Positions 23,236 to 31,800 of a stretch of 35,971 bases of DNA are shown in pieces. Under the pieces are notes generated by a model that saw nothing but the letters and a program-made list of their open reading frames with translations, ran no database searches and was not told the origin of the DNA. The position numbers and the translations under genes are program-made. Source of the DNA: Ignavibacteriaceae bacterium (lineage in GTDB: Bacteria; Bacteroidota; Ignavibacteria; Ignavibacteriales; Ignavibacteriaceae); the NCBI GenBank assembly GCA_013359345.1, contig JABWCA010000010.1:1-35971 (forward strand), given 5' to 3'. The number at the start of each line of letters is the position of its first letter. Positions within the stretch are counted from its first letter, which is position 1.

Positions 23236-24168
23236 TTACATCACCAGCGACATGATTGCCTTCTGAACGTGCATTCTGTTTTCTGCTTCGTCAAAAACTA
23301 CGGAGTTTGGTCCGTCAATTACTTCTGCAGAAACTTCCTCGCCTCTGTGAGCGGGGAGACAGTGCATAAAGAGGTAATCAGGTTTAGCATGTTTAACGAG
23401 CTCATCATTTACCTGAAACTTTGCAAAAGCAACTTTTCTTTCCTGGGCTTCTTTTTCCTGCCCCATGCTTGCCCATACGTCAGTGTAAACAATATCTGCA
23501 TCTTTTACCGCTTCAACGGGATCCTGTGTGATAACCACTTTTGAGCCATGGTAAGCAGCGTCTTTATTTGCATTCTTAATTATCTGAGCGTCGGGGGTAT
23601 AACCTGAGGGGGATGAAATGAAAACATCCATGCCAACCTTTGCGCATCCGTGAAGAAGGCTGTGTGCCATGTTGTTGCCGTCGCCTATATATGCCAGCTT
23701 CAGGCCTTTAAGTTTTCTTCTTTTTTCATAGATAGTGTACAGATCTGTCAGAACCTGGCACGGGTGAAGCAGGTCGGTAAGACCGTTAATAACCGGTATT
23801 GAGCCGTATCTTGCCAGATCGATAACATCCTGGTGGCTGAACGTTCTGATCATTATTCCGTCAAGGTAACGTGAAAGCACTTTTGCTGTATCAGAGATCG
23901 TTTCTCCTCTGTTAAGCTGGAGGTCATTGGGCCCGAAATACATCCCGATTCCGCCGAGCTGATAGATTCCCACTTCAAATGAAATTCTTGTTCTTGTTGA
24001 GGGTTTGGAGAAGATCATTCCGAGCGTTTTACCTTTAAGAACGGGATGAGGCTCGCCGCTGAGAACTTTCAGCTTAAGAGCTGTTGTCTGATCAAAAATC
24101 TGCCATACTTCTTCTTCGGTCAAATCATGAATCGAAATCAGTGATTTGCCTTTCATATTTACTGCCAT
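23236..24168 (-). CDS. argF: ornithine carbamoyltransferase
   Basis: This enzyme joins carbamoyl phosphate and ornithine into citrulline, or runs in reverse in arginine catabolism. The 310-aa length is standard. The carbamoyl-phosphate motif is 'STRTR' (57-61), followed by 'SFEVG'. The second site is 'HPCQVLTDL' (about 136-144) and the ornithine-side signature is 'FMHCLPAHRG' (about 268-277). HPCQ and HCLP mark ornithine rather than aspartate carbamoyltransferase. GGAGAG three bases before the first ATG supports the start; an in-frame ATG four codons later is possible. It is last in the glmS operon, 114 nt after the carbamate kinase gene, with two hairpins in the gap. Biosynthetic and catabolic OTCs cannot be separated by eye. 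Confidence 0.94.
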   Translation of the reverse strand: MAVNMKGKSLISIHDLTEEEVWQIFDQTTALKLKVLSGEPHPVLKGKTLGMIFSKPSTRTRISFEVGIYQLGGIGMYFGPNDLQLNRGETISDTAKVLSRYLDGIMIRTFSHQDVIDLARYGSIPVINGLTDLLHPCQVLTDLYTIYEKRRKLKGLKLAYIGDGNNMAHSLLHGCAKVGMDVFISSPSGYTPDAQIIKNANKDAAYHGSKVVITQDPVEAVKDADIVYTDVWASMGQEKEAQERKVAFAKFQVNDELVKHAKPDYLFMHCLPAHRGEEVSAEVIDGPNSVVFDEAENRMHVQKAIMSLVM

Positions 24169-24282
24169 ATTCTCTCCGATTACCGGATTTCTCCGGTTTT
24201 ATTTTAATAGTTTACTTACTCCCCTTTTACGGGGGATCCGTTTTCAGTTCAGTTCCGGAAAATCCGTTATAGATTTCCCGTA
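24169..24282 (-). promoter_or_regulatory. structured leader between arcC and argF
   Basis: In an operon of otherwise short junctions this 114-nt gap stands out. It holds a CCCC/GGGG hairpin (24221-24234) and a 5-bp CCGGA/TCCGG stem (24183-24196), whose minus-strand loop is GAAA, a stable GNRA tetraloop. The second stem ends just before the GGAGAG ribosome binding site. RNA stabilisation, partial termination or translational control are possible. Confidence 0.4.
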
Positions 24283-25227
24283 TCAGCCATGAACAATTTT
24301 TGTGCCCATGACCGGATTATTCAGTTCGTTAGATTCCGTTATAACCGCTCTTCCTTTACTGTGCTTAACAAACTGAAGTGCGGCATCAACTTTGGGACCC
24401 ATGCTTCCCGCAGCAAATTCACCACGCTGAAGGTATAATTCAGCTTCTGATACAGCCACAACATCAAGCGCCGTCTCATCTTCCTTCTGAAAGTTTATGT
24501 AAACTTTGGGAACGTCGGTGAGTATATAAAACTCTGAGGCACCTATTGTTGCTGCAAGAAGTGATGACGCCAGATCTTTATCAATCACGGCATCAATTCC
24601 TGAGTATTTACCATATTCATCACGGGTTACCGGAATTCCGCCGCCGCCCACAGCTATAACCACATGGCCGGCTGCAGCGTGCTCCTGTATAATATCCCAG
24701 TTAAGTATTTCAACGGGTCTTGGTGAAGCCACCACTCTTCTCCATCCTCTTTTTCTCGGGTCTTCCCTGAAAACCCAGCCGTTTGCCTTAGCCTGAAGAT
24801 CAGCTTCTTCCTTAAGAAGAAACTGCCCGACCGGTTTTGAGGGATTCTTAAAGGCGGGATCGTTTTTATCGACAAGGACTTCGGTGACAATTGTGATGAC
24901 TTTTTTATTGATGTGGTTTTGTGAGAGCAGGTTTCTCATCTGGCGGGCAATCATATATCCGATGCCGCCCTGTGAATCTGCCACACATATTTCAAGAGGC
25001 ATTTTGGGAATCTTATAGGTATCGTAACCGGCCTCATTCCTCAGCATTATGTTGCCTACCTGAGGTCCGTTTCCGTGGGTTATTACCAGTCCCTTGTCTT
25101 CCCACAAAAATTTCAGTAAATGCTTACAGGTATCGTAAGCGTTCTGCTCTTGTTCTTTTATTGTACCCGACTGATGCCCCCGGAGGAGAGCATTTCCTCC
25201 GAGAGCAGCAACTACAATTTTTTTCAT
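24283..25227 (-). CDS. arcC: carbamate kinase
   Basis: Carbamate kinase reversibly converts carbamoyl phosphate and ADP to ATP, CO2 and ammonia. The 314-aa protein has the amino-acid-kinase family motifs 'ALGGNAL' (about residues 8-14), 'ITHGNGPQVGN' (about 49-59) and 'IAVGGGGIPV' (about 211-220), with 'DKDLASSLLA' (about 237-246) matching the nucleotide site. The ATG overlaps the stop of the upstream GTPase gene as ATGA. Together with argF downstream it could drive citrulline breakdown for ATP, or supply carbamoyl phosphate. No arginine deiminase is in the window, so the pathway direction is unknown. Confidence 0.94.
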   Translation of the reverse strand: MKKIVVAALGGNALLRGHQSGTIKEQEQNAYDTCKHLLKFLWEDKGLVITHGNGPQVGNIMLRNEAGYDTYKIPKMPLEICVADSQGGIGYMIARQMRNLLSQNHINKKVITIVTEVLVDKNDPAFKNPSKPVGQFLLKEEADLQAKANGWVFREDPRKRGWRRVVASPRPVEILNWDIIQEHAAAGHVVIAVGGGGIPVTRDEYGKYSGIDAVIDKDLASSLLAATIGASEFYILTDVPKVYINFQKEDETALDVVAVSEAELYLQRGEFAAGSMGPKVDAALQFVKHSKGRAVITESNELNNPVMGTKIVHG

Positions 25228-26543
25228 ATAATCCCTTTGGAACTGAGTACACTTTCCACAGTTGTATCACCAATTTCCTGGAGATCATACATAACCCTGG
25301 TTGAGGGTTTGTTTAACTTTAAGATTCTGCCGAGATCTATCGGAGTGCCGATAATAACTGCATCACATTCAGTTTTATTAATGGTCTCTTCAAGATCTTT
25401 CATCTGTGCTTCGCCATAACCCATTGCCGGGAGGAGAACACCAATCTTCGGGTATTTATTAAAGGTGTCAGTAATGCTCTTAACTGTGAACGGCCTTGGG
25501 TCAACCAGTTCGCTGGCACCATATTTCCAGGCTGCAATAACGCCTGCACCATATTCCATTTCGCCGTGGGTAAGGGTCGGTCCGTCTTCAACAACCAGAA
25601 CTCTTTTTCCTGAAATGAGTTCGGGATGCTCAACCTTAATCGGGGATGCTGCTTCAATAAGAACAGCTTTCGGATTGGCTTTCATGACATTATTTCTTAC
25701 AGTCATAACGCCTTTAGGCTCTGCTGAGTCAATTTTATTGATCACAAGCGCATCGGCAATAAGAACATTGGTGAAACCGGGATAATAAGTCATTTCATGG
25801 CCCGGTCTGTGGGGATCAACAACAGTGAATGTCACATCAGGTACATAGAAAGGAAAATCATTGTTACCGCCGTCCCAGATTATTACGTCAGCTTCTTTTT
25901 CTGCTTCTCTTAAGATAGCTTCATAATCAACTCCGGCATAAATAACGCCACCGCTCGCAATGTGTGGTTCGTATTCTTCAATTTCCTCAATTGTGCATTC
26001 ATGCTTTTTCAGATCCTCAAGTGCGCCGAATCTCTGTACTTTCTGTTTTTCGAGATCGCCGTAAGGCATGGGGTGTCTTATGGCAACAACTTTTTTACCT
26101 GCTGCTTTAAGAACCTGAACCACTTTTCTTGAAGTCTGTGATTTTCCTGCTCCGGTTCTTGAGGCAACTACCGCAACCACCGGTTTAGAGCTTTTAACCA
26201 TCGTTTCTTCGGTGCCGAGCATACGGAAAGAAACGCCTAATGAATTGACATAGGCTGCTTTCTGCATAACATAGGTCATCGGCACGTCTGAATAGGCGAA
26301 CACCACTTCATCAGCTTTTAACTCCGTGATCAGTTCACCCAGTTTTGATTCTTCATATATATTTATTCCGTCAGGATATAATTTCCCGGCTAATGCTGCG
26401 GGATATTTTCTTCCGTCAATGTTCGGAATCTGAGTGGCAGTGAATGCCACTACATTGTATTGTTCGTTGTCGCGATAAAACACATTAAAATTGTGAAAAT
26501 CACGACCTGCTGCTCCCATTATGATTACTCTTTTGGGATTCAT
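25224..26543 (-). CDS. cyclic 2,3-diphosphoglycerate synthetase-family GTPase
   Basis: This 439-aa protein matches the family named after archaeal cyclic 2,3-diphosphoglycerate synthetase. Bacterial members are of unproven function and often carry GTPase-like motifs. The N-terminal 'VIIMGAAGRDFHNFN' (about 6-20) looks like a nucleotide-binding fold. A P-loop 'SRTGAGKS' (128-135) follows, then 'IIWDGGNNDFPF' (around residues 225-236) as a Walker B-like segment and NKID (269-272), a G4-type guanine-specificity motif. It is cytoplasmic, with no membrane segment. It is 13 nt after glmS and overlaps arcC by ATGA, so it should act with carbamate kinase. Whether it makes cyclic diphosphoglycerate is doubtful; a GTP-dependent role in carbamoyl phosphate or amino-acid metabolism is inference only. 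Confidence 0.8.
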   Translation of the reverse strand: MNPKRVIIMGAAGRDFHNFNVFYRDNEQYNVVAFTATQIPNIDGRKYPAALAGKLYPDGINIYEESKLGELITELKADEVVFAYSDVPMTYVMQKAAYVNSLGVSFRMLGTEETMVKSSKPVVAVVASRTGAGKSQTSRKVVQVLKAAGKKVVAIRHPMPYGDLEKQKVQRFGALEDLKKHECTIEEIEEYEPHIASGGVIYAGVDYEAILREAEKEADVIIWDGGNNDFPFYVPDVTFTVVDPHRPGHEMTYYPGFTNVLIADALVINKIDSAEPKGVMTVRNNVMKANPKAVLIEAASPIKVEHPELISGKRVLVVEDGPTLTHGEMEYGAGVIAAWKYGASELVDPRPFTVKSITDTFNKYPKIGVLLPAMGYGEAQMKDLEETINKTECDAVIIGTPIDLGRILKLNKPSTRVMYDLQEIGDTTVESVLSSKGII

Positions 26544-26556
26544 AAAGTACTCCGGT

Positions 26557-28389
26557 TTATTCTACAGTAACGCTTTTTGCTAAATTACGTGGCTGATCCA
26601 CGTTTAATCCCTTCTTAACCGCAATATGATACGCCAGAAGCTGGAGTGGTATTGCAGTCAGAATAGGCATTGTCATTCTGGCTGAGTTCGGTATTTTGAT
26701 AACATGATCCGCCAGTCTGTCAATCTCTGTGTCATTTTCAGTCGCAATTGCAATAACCTTGCCCTTGCGCGCCCTTATTTCTTCTATATTGCTGACAATC
26801 TTTTCGTAGGTTGAATCTTTCGGGGCAATGAATACCACTGGCATATTCTCGTCAACCAGAGCAATAGGGCCGTGTTTCATTTCTGCCGCCGGATAACCTT
26901 CCGCATGTATGTATGAAATTTCTTTAAGTTTAAGTGCACCTTCAAGTGCCACAGGAAAATGAGCGCCTCTTCCCAGATACAGGAAGTTATTTGCATTCTT
27001 AAACTGCTCTGCAATTTCTTCTATTGACTTGTTGAGTTTAAGAATTTCGGCTATTTTATGAGGAAGTTCCTGATAGGCGTGAACAATTTCCTTCCCTTCA
27101 GCTATCGACATGCTTTTTCTTCTTGCAAGCAGGAGGGTGATCAGTCCGAGTACAATTAACTGTGATGTGAATGCCTTTGTTGATGCAACCCCTATTTCGG
27201 GGCCGGCATGAGTGTACACTCCGGCATGGCTCTCTCTTGCTATTGAGCTGCCCACTACGTTGCATATTCCGAGGCAGAGAGCGCCTTTCCTTTTTGCCTC
27301 CCTCAGGGCTGCAAGTGAATCAGCAGTTTCACCCGACTGGCTGATGAAGAACACAGCATCATCAGGGTAGATAATCGGATTTCTGTATCTGAACTCTGAT
27401 GCATATTCAACTTCGGTGGGAATTCTGAGATAGTGTTCAAAAAGATACTCTCCCACAAGACCTGCATGCCATGAAGTACCGCAGGCTGAAATCAGAAATC
27501 TCTTGCAGTCAAGCAGTTTTTCAACCACATCAGTAAGTCCGCCGAGCTTGGCAGTGCCTTCATCAAAGACAAGCCTGCCGCGCATACTGTTAGTACATGA
27601 ATCAGGCTGCTCCATGATCTCTTTCATCATGAAAGTATCATAGCCCCCCTTGTCAATCTCATCAACCGTGAGGTTTACTTCGGTGGCTATTTTTTCAATT
27701 TCCTTATCATGGATAGTCTTGGTTACGAAGTGATCTGCATAGACTTCGGCAATTTCACCATCTTCAAAGTAGACAATCTGTTTGGTATAGGCAATCAGAG
27801 CCGAAACATCTGATGCAATAAAGTTCTCATTATCGCCGATACCCATAACCAGTGGTGATCCCTGTCTTGCAACAACAATTTTATCAGGTTCTTTTGCATA
27901 CATTACTGCCAGACCGTAAGTTCCGTCTATCTCATTGAGCGCAAGTCTTACGCTTTTTGAAACATCATAACCCCTGCGAATAAAGCTGTCAATCAGGTGC
28001 GCAAAAACTTCGGTGTCAGTATCGCTTCTGAACTCGTAACCTATGTTCTTAAGTCCTGTTTTGAGCGAGTTGTAATTTTCAATTATTCCGTTGTGTATTA
28101 CAATCAGTGACCTGTCCTGATTGTAATGCGGATGAGCATTAATCTCATTCGGCTCACCATGAGTGGCCCAGCGGGTATGACCTATCCCGACATTACCGGT
28201 AACGTTTTGTTCGGTTACCGCATTCTGGAGCTCGGTCACCTTGCCTTTTCTTTTGACCACTGTTATATCGTCACCGGCGATCACACCAACTCCTGCCGAG
28301 TCGTAACCGCGATATTCAAGTCTTTTAAGACCTTCAATTATTATAGGTACGCAATTTTTTTTGCCTATGTATCCGACGATACCACACAT
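26557..28389 (-). CDS. glmS: glucosamine-6-phosphate synthase GlmS
   Basis: GlmS makes glucosamine-6-phosphate from fructose-6-phosphate and glutamine, the entry to UDP-GlcNAc for peptidoglycan and lipopolysaccharide. The 610-aa protein starts 'MCGIVGY', with Cys2 the glutaminase nucleophile. 'GIGHTRWATHG' (about 69-79) and 'HNGIIENY' (about 97-104) complete the class II amidotransferase domain. Two SIS domains follow, including 'SACGTSWHAGL', 'SQSGETADSL' and 'GRGAHFPVALEGALKLKE'. The end 'NLAKSVTVE' is the family's typical C-terminus. It is the first gene of an operon with the GTPase, carbamate kinase and OTC, and has its own promoter at 28432-28463. No glmS ribozyme-like core was recognised. 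Confidence 0.97.
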   Translation of the reverse strand: MCGIVGYIGKKNCVPIIIEGLKRLEYRGYDSAGVGVIAGDDITVVKRKGKVTELQNAVTEQNVTGNVGIGHTRWATHGEPNEINAHPHYNQDRSLIVIHNGIIENYNSLKTGLKNIGYEFRSDTDTEVFAHLIDSFIRRGYDVSKSVRLALNEIDGTYGLAVMYAKEPDKIVVARQGSPLVMGIGDNENFIASDVSALIAYTKQIVYFEDGEIAEVYADHFVTKTIHDKEIEKIATEVNLTVDEIDKGGYDTFMMKEIMEQPDSCTNSMRGRLVFDEGTAKLGGLTDVVEKLLDCKRFLISACGTSWHAGLVGEYLFEHYLRIPTEVEYASEFRYRNPIIYPDDAVFFISQSGETADSLAALREAKRKGALCLGICNVVGSSIARESHAGVYTHAGPEIGVASTKAFTSQLIVLGLITLLLARRKSMSIAEGKEIVHAYQELPHKIAEILKLNKSIEEIAEQFKNANNFLYLGRGAHFPVALEGALKLKEISYIHAEGYPAAEMKHGPIALVDENMPVVFIAPKDSTYEKIVSNIEEIRARKGKVIAIATENDTEIDRLADHVIKIPNSARMTMPILTAIPLQLLAYHIAVKKGLNVDQPRNLAKSVTVE

Positions 28390-28431
28390 CCTGATAGTCT
28401 CCTGATTTGGTGGACAACTTAATTAATTAAC

Positions 28432-28463
28432 CAAAAATATAAATTTTTTCTCACTCCCGGAAA
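28432..28463 (-). promoter_or_regulatory. promoter of the glmS operon
   Basis: TATTTTTG (28439-28432) matches the Bacteroidota -7 consensus exactly. Twenty nt upstream is TTTC (28463-28460) in place of TTTG. The start would be near 28425, about 35 nt before the glmS ATG. A CCCGG/CCGGG inverted repeat (28456-28480) overlaps the -33 region. Confidence 0.5.
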
Positions 28464-28514
28464 TCGTTTAATGAACCGGGAACCGTGGAAATTTTACTAC
28501 ATTTTGTTTTAATA

Positions 28515-28565
28515 TTGAACAATATCGTTACAATTGTTCAAAAATAAGTTTAAGTGACTTAAACT
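28515..28565. promoter_or_regulatory. two adjacent perfect palindromes upstream of glmS
   Basis: TTGAACAAT (28515-28523) pairs perfectly with ATTGTTCAA (28533-28541). Six bases on, AGTTTAAG (28547-28554) pairs with CTTAAACT (28558-28565). The first ends about 50 bp before the inferred -33 of glmS. The symmetry suggests sites for a dimeric regulator; none is identified. Confidence 0.45.
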
Positions 28566-28765
28566 CGGTTTTAAAATCTGTCTTCGTTTTTCAGCTATTA
28601 ATGAATAATTTTGGGGGTAAATTTTTGCCCCATTTTAAGCAGAACAGAACTGATCTCAGGCTGCAGTATAATGGGTGCAGGAGATAAAAAATATTAAACT
28701 GACCGGGTTTTGAGCACTGATCCTTACTCCTGTAAGTTAAGATAAATCAGTCACTCATGAAAGGA
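28566..28765. other. intergenic region glmS-porU, no gene
   Basis: No coding region was seen. A GGGG/CCCC hairpin-like element lies at about 28612-28633, and a small CTTAC/GTAAG hairpin near 28725-28740 is flanked by ACTGAT and ATCAGT. These may be remnants of regulatory structure; none has a clear role. Confidence 0.5.
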
Positions 28766-28789
28766 AAAGTGCCGGAAAACCGGCACTTT
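28766..28789 (-). terminator. terminator after the PorU-like gene
   Basis: A perfect 10-bp stem AAAGTGCCGG/CCGGCACTTT with a 4-nt loop lies 26 nt past the stop. On the minus strand it is followed by TCCTTTC, and the stem itself ends in T. The A-rich left arm could also make it work in the other direction. Confidence 0.85.
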
Positions 28790-28815
28790 CTGCAATAAAA
28801 ACTATACCGTAATGG

Positions 28816-31800
28816 CTATTTTACTTTTGCAAGCTTTTCATCAAAAGTCTTGGTTTTATCAGGGTATTTTGCGACCAGCCTGTAGAGGTAAGTACCGTTG
28901 GCAATTTCGTCACCATCCTGATCGCGGCCATCCCAGTGAATTTTGTTGAAGCCGATAATAAGCTGTGATTTTGGTATATCCATTTCCCGTATCAGACGAC
29001 CGGCAATTGTGTAAACCCTGAACTTCAGTTCATCAGGCACATTTTCACCCCTAAGCTCAAAGGTGAAGTATGTATCGTCCCTGAACGGATTAGGGTAGTT
29101 ATAGACCTGAGCTATATCATCGTTTTCATAAACAAAAAATATGCTTCTGTTGTATGTTGTGTCAAAGAAGTTGTTAGAGGCATCTTTTGCCAGAACATCA
29201 AGTGTATGCCGCCCTTGCTTGAGGGTCGGGGTCCACCTTATCACAGCTTCTGAATTGGGGTATGCCTGATAGCTGAACTGCATATCCTCACGGTTGAAAC
29301 TCAGCGGTTCATTTTTGTAAATAAGCGTGAACTGAGTTGTATCTATCGGCAGCGGCGAATTATCTTTAAGGCTGATCAGTATTTCCGGTTTCTTTGAGAT
29401 GATATCTCCGTTGAGAATTTCCTTCCCGTCAAAAGTTATCCTGAAAGTCGGGTTAATACTGTCTCTTACAACAAAGAAACTATCGGCACTGAGGTTGTTG
29501 AATGTGAATCTTTCATAGTCGGTGGCAGTCACTATCGCCCTGATCTTATTGTAAAATATGATCGGCGACGTGTTAATCACCTTCTGAACAACTGCGAAAC
29601 TATCCGGTTCAACAGCAACTTTCTGACGCACCATCGGTTCGTTTTCATTATTCAGGTACAGTTCAACCCACGCACTGTCAACCTTGTTATAGCTGATATT
29701 ATTTATTCTCACCCGGGCGGTTATATCCAGACCCTGAAGCAGAGAATCGGGGGTGAATTCAAACGCACTGCTGGTTATCTCAAGCTCGGGAATCTCAGTA
29801 TCATACTGGATATTCAGATCTGAAATCACCATCGGGTTCGAAACGGAGTAGGAGGTGTCCTGAAATCCGAAACCCAGTCTCAGATAAGGATATTCTCTTG
29901 GATTAAGGCCGTTAAGATCAAAACCGTTCTGCGGATTTACCTGAAGAGTATCCCACGCCTTTGTCTCTGAGTTGTAACCAAGCACACTCACCGTGTAAAG
30001 AGATGCCGAGTTGTTTACTTTAATGCTGTATGAAAGTTTATTCCAGCTCTGGGCAGGCCCCACAGGGTTTGTTTCAAGGCTGCCGTTGGCATCAAGATAA
30101 TGACCCGCAAAAACAGAAATTTTAGCAGGGAGATTGCTGTTTCTTCTGAAATAGGTTGCGTAAACCTTATCATCCTGTTCGTCATAAACCCAGGCGTAGA
30201 ACCTTAAGAGTTCTGATGGAATCTTTGATTTCCATGTGAGCCAGTCGCCCGAATAAAATCCGTCTTCGAGCCTTACGGCACGCATATAGCCGGAGTAGTA
30301 ATCTTCCGAAATATAGAAGTAGTTATCAACCACAAAGAAACCGGAGATTGATTCAAAGCTTTCAATATTCGGGAATTCATAATCTCTTACAAGAGCCCAG
30401 TTGGCCTGCGGATCAAGCACCCTTATTTTAATAATCTTCTTACCGTTTGTATCTTTTTCCGCAAGGTTATAAGCCAGGTTATTAAATATTGCAACCCTGA
30501 AATAACCATTCTGAACAGTGCCGGTTTCAAAATTAAGCAGCCCTGCATCAATAGTCATGGTATCAAACACCCCGGTTTCGGGATCAATTCTGTGAACCTT
30601 TTTAGGATCAATTGTGGGCGCATACACCTTGCCCTGATAAGCAAAGATGTTAATCCTTAACTGCTCTTCAAAACCCGGTATGGGGCCGTAGTATTCCCCT
30701 TTTACTGTCCCTGAGCCCGGCTTGCCTGTACCGACTCTGTAAATCTTTGACTTTCCGTCAAGCTTATATTTCTGAACATCATACCAGAACTCACCCAGAT
30801 AGAAATATTTGTCATCCATTGCAAAGCAGCTTCTGCCTATTGTATCAAACACTGCAATTGATGTCAGATCAATTTCTTCAATAAGCCTCTCATTTTCAGG
30901 TTTGGGAGGGAGCAGGCTGGTGTTCAGCTGATACCCGCCGTTTTCGGGAGAATAAGTCAGATTGTAAGTGTCAAACATTTTCAGTTGTTCGCCTGATACG
31001 TAATAACCTTCTTTTATGACATTAGTGATTCTGAATGTTCTTATGGTTGTCCACCTTCCGAAATTCTCCCCGTCAAAAACCCTGGCTCTCCAGAAATAAA
31101 AGCCATTGTTAAGCTGAGGTGAACTGTAAGTAAGCATACCATCAACAGCGTTCAGTGAGCCTGATTTTATAAGCGGGTTCTCAAATGAAAGCGAAGTGTC
31201 AATCTCAATTTCATATACGAGATCACGCTGGATATACGTGCCGATATCAGGAAATTCAAATTTCACAATCCCTGACGAAGTCGTAAATCCGTCCGCAGGC
31301 CTGAGAACATTCGGTTCGCTGATATTGAAGACAACAAATGATGTGGTGGCTGAATTATCTGTTAAATCATCCTCGTTAACTCCTGCATCTTCGTTAATTT
31401 CGGCTCTGAGTGTCACGAGTCCGCTCACTCCGGGTCTCCACCCGAAAGTTACAGAATCGCTGTTGGCAAACACCTTAATTCTCTTTGTGTCAATGACTCC
31501 TGATGAATCACCAACCGAGAATGAAAGCTTCACATTGACAGAGTCATCAACAGAGACTCCGTAATTTTTCATTTTTAGCTTTATCTGAAGGCTGTCTGTT
31601 GTCAGGGGGTTTTCAGGCAGCACAGAAATATCGCTGTTCTGTAAGGTGAAATCAGGTTTGCTCGGCAGAGCGAGTTTAAGAAGCGGTTCACCAAGGTATG
31701 TAAGAAGCGCTATCTGATTTCTGTAGTAGCCCACAGGAGGAGTTCTCACTTTCGACTTAAAGAAAGCCTTGCCTGAAACATACTCCCTGTTATTGAAAAT

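Noticed and set aside
28390-28560. A glmS ribozyme in the glmS leader
   Set aside because: The inferred leader is about 35 nt, too short for the ribozyme, and the palindromes lie upstream of the promoter.
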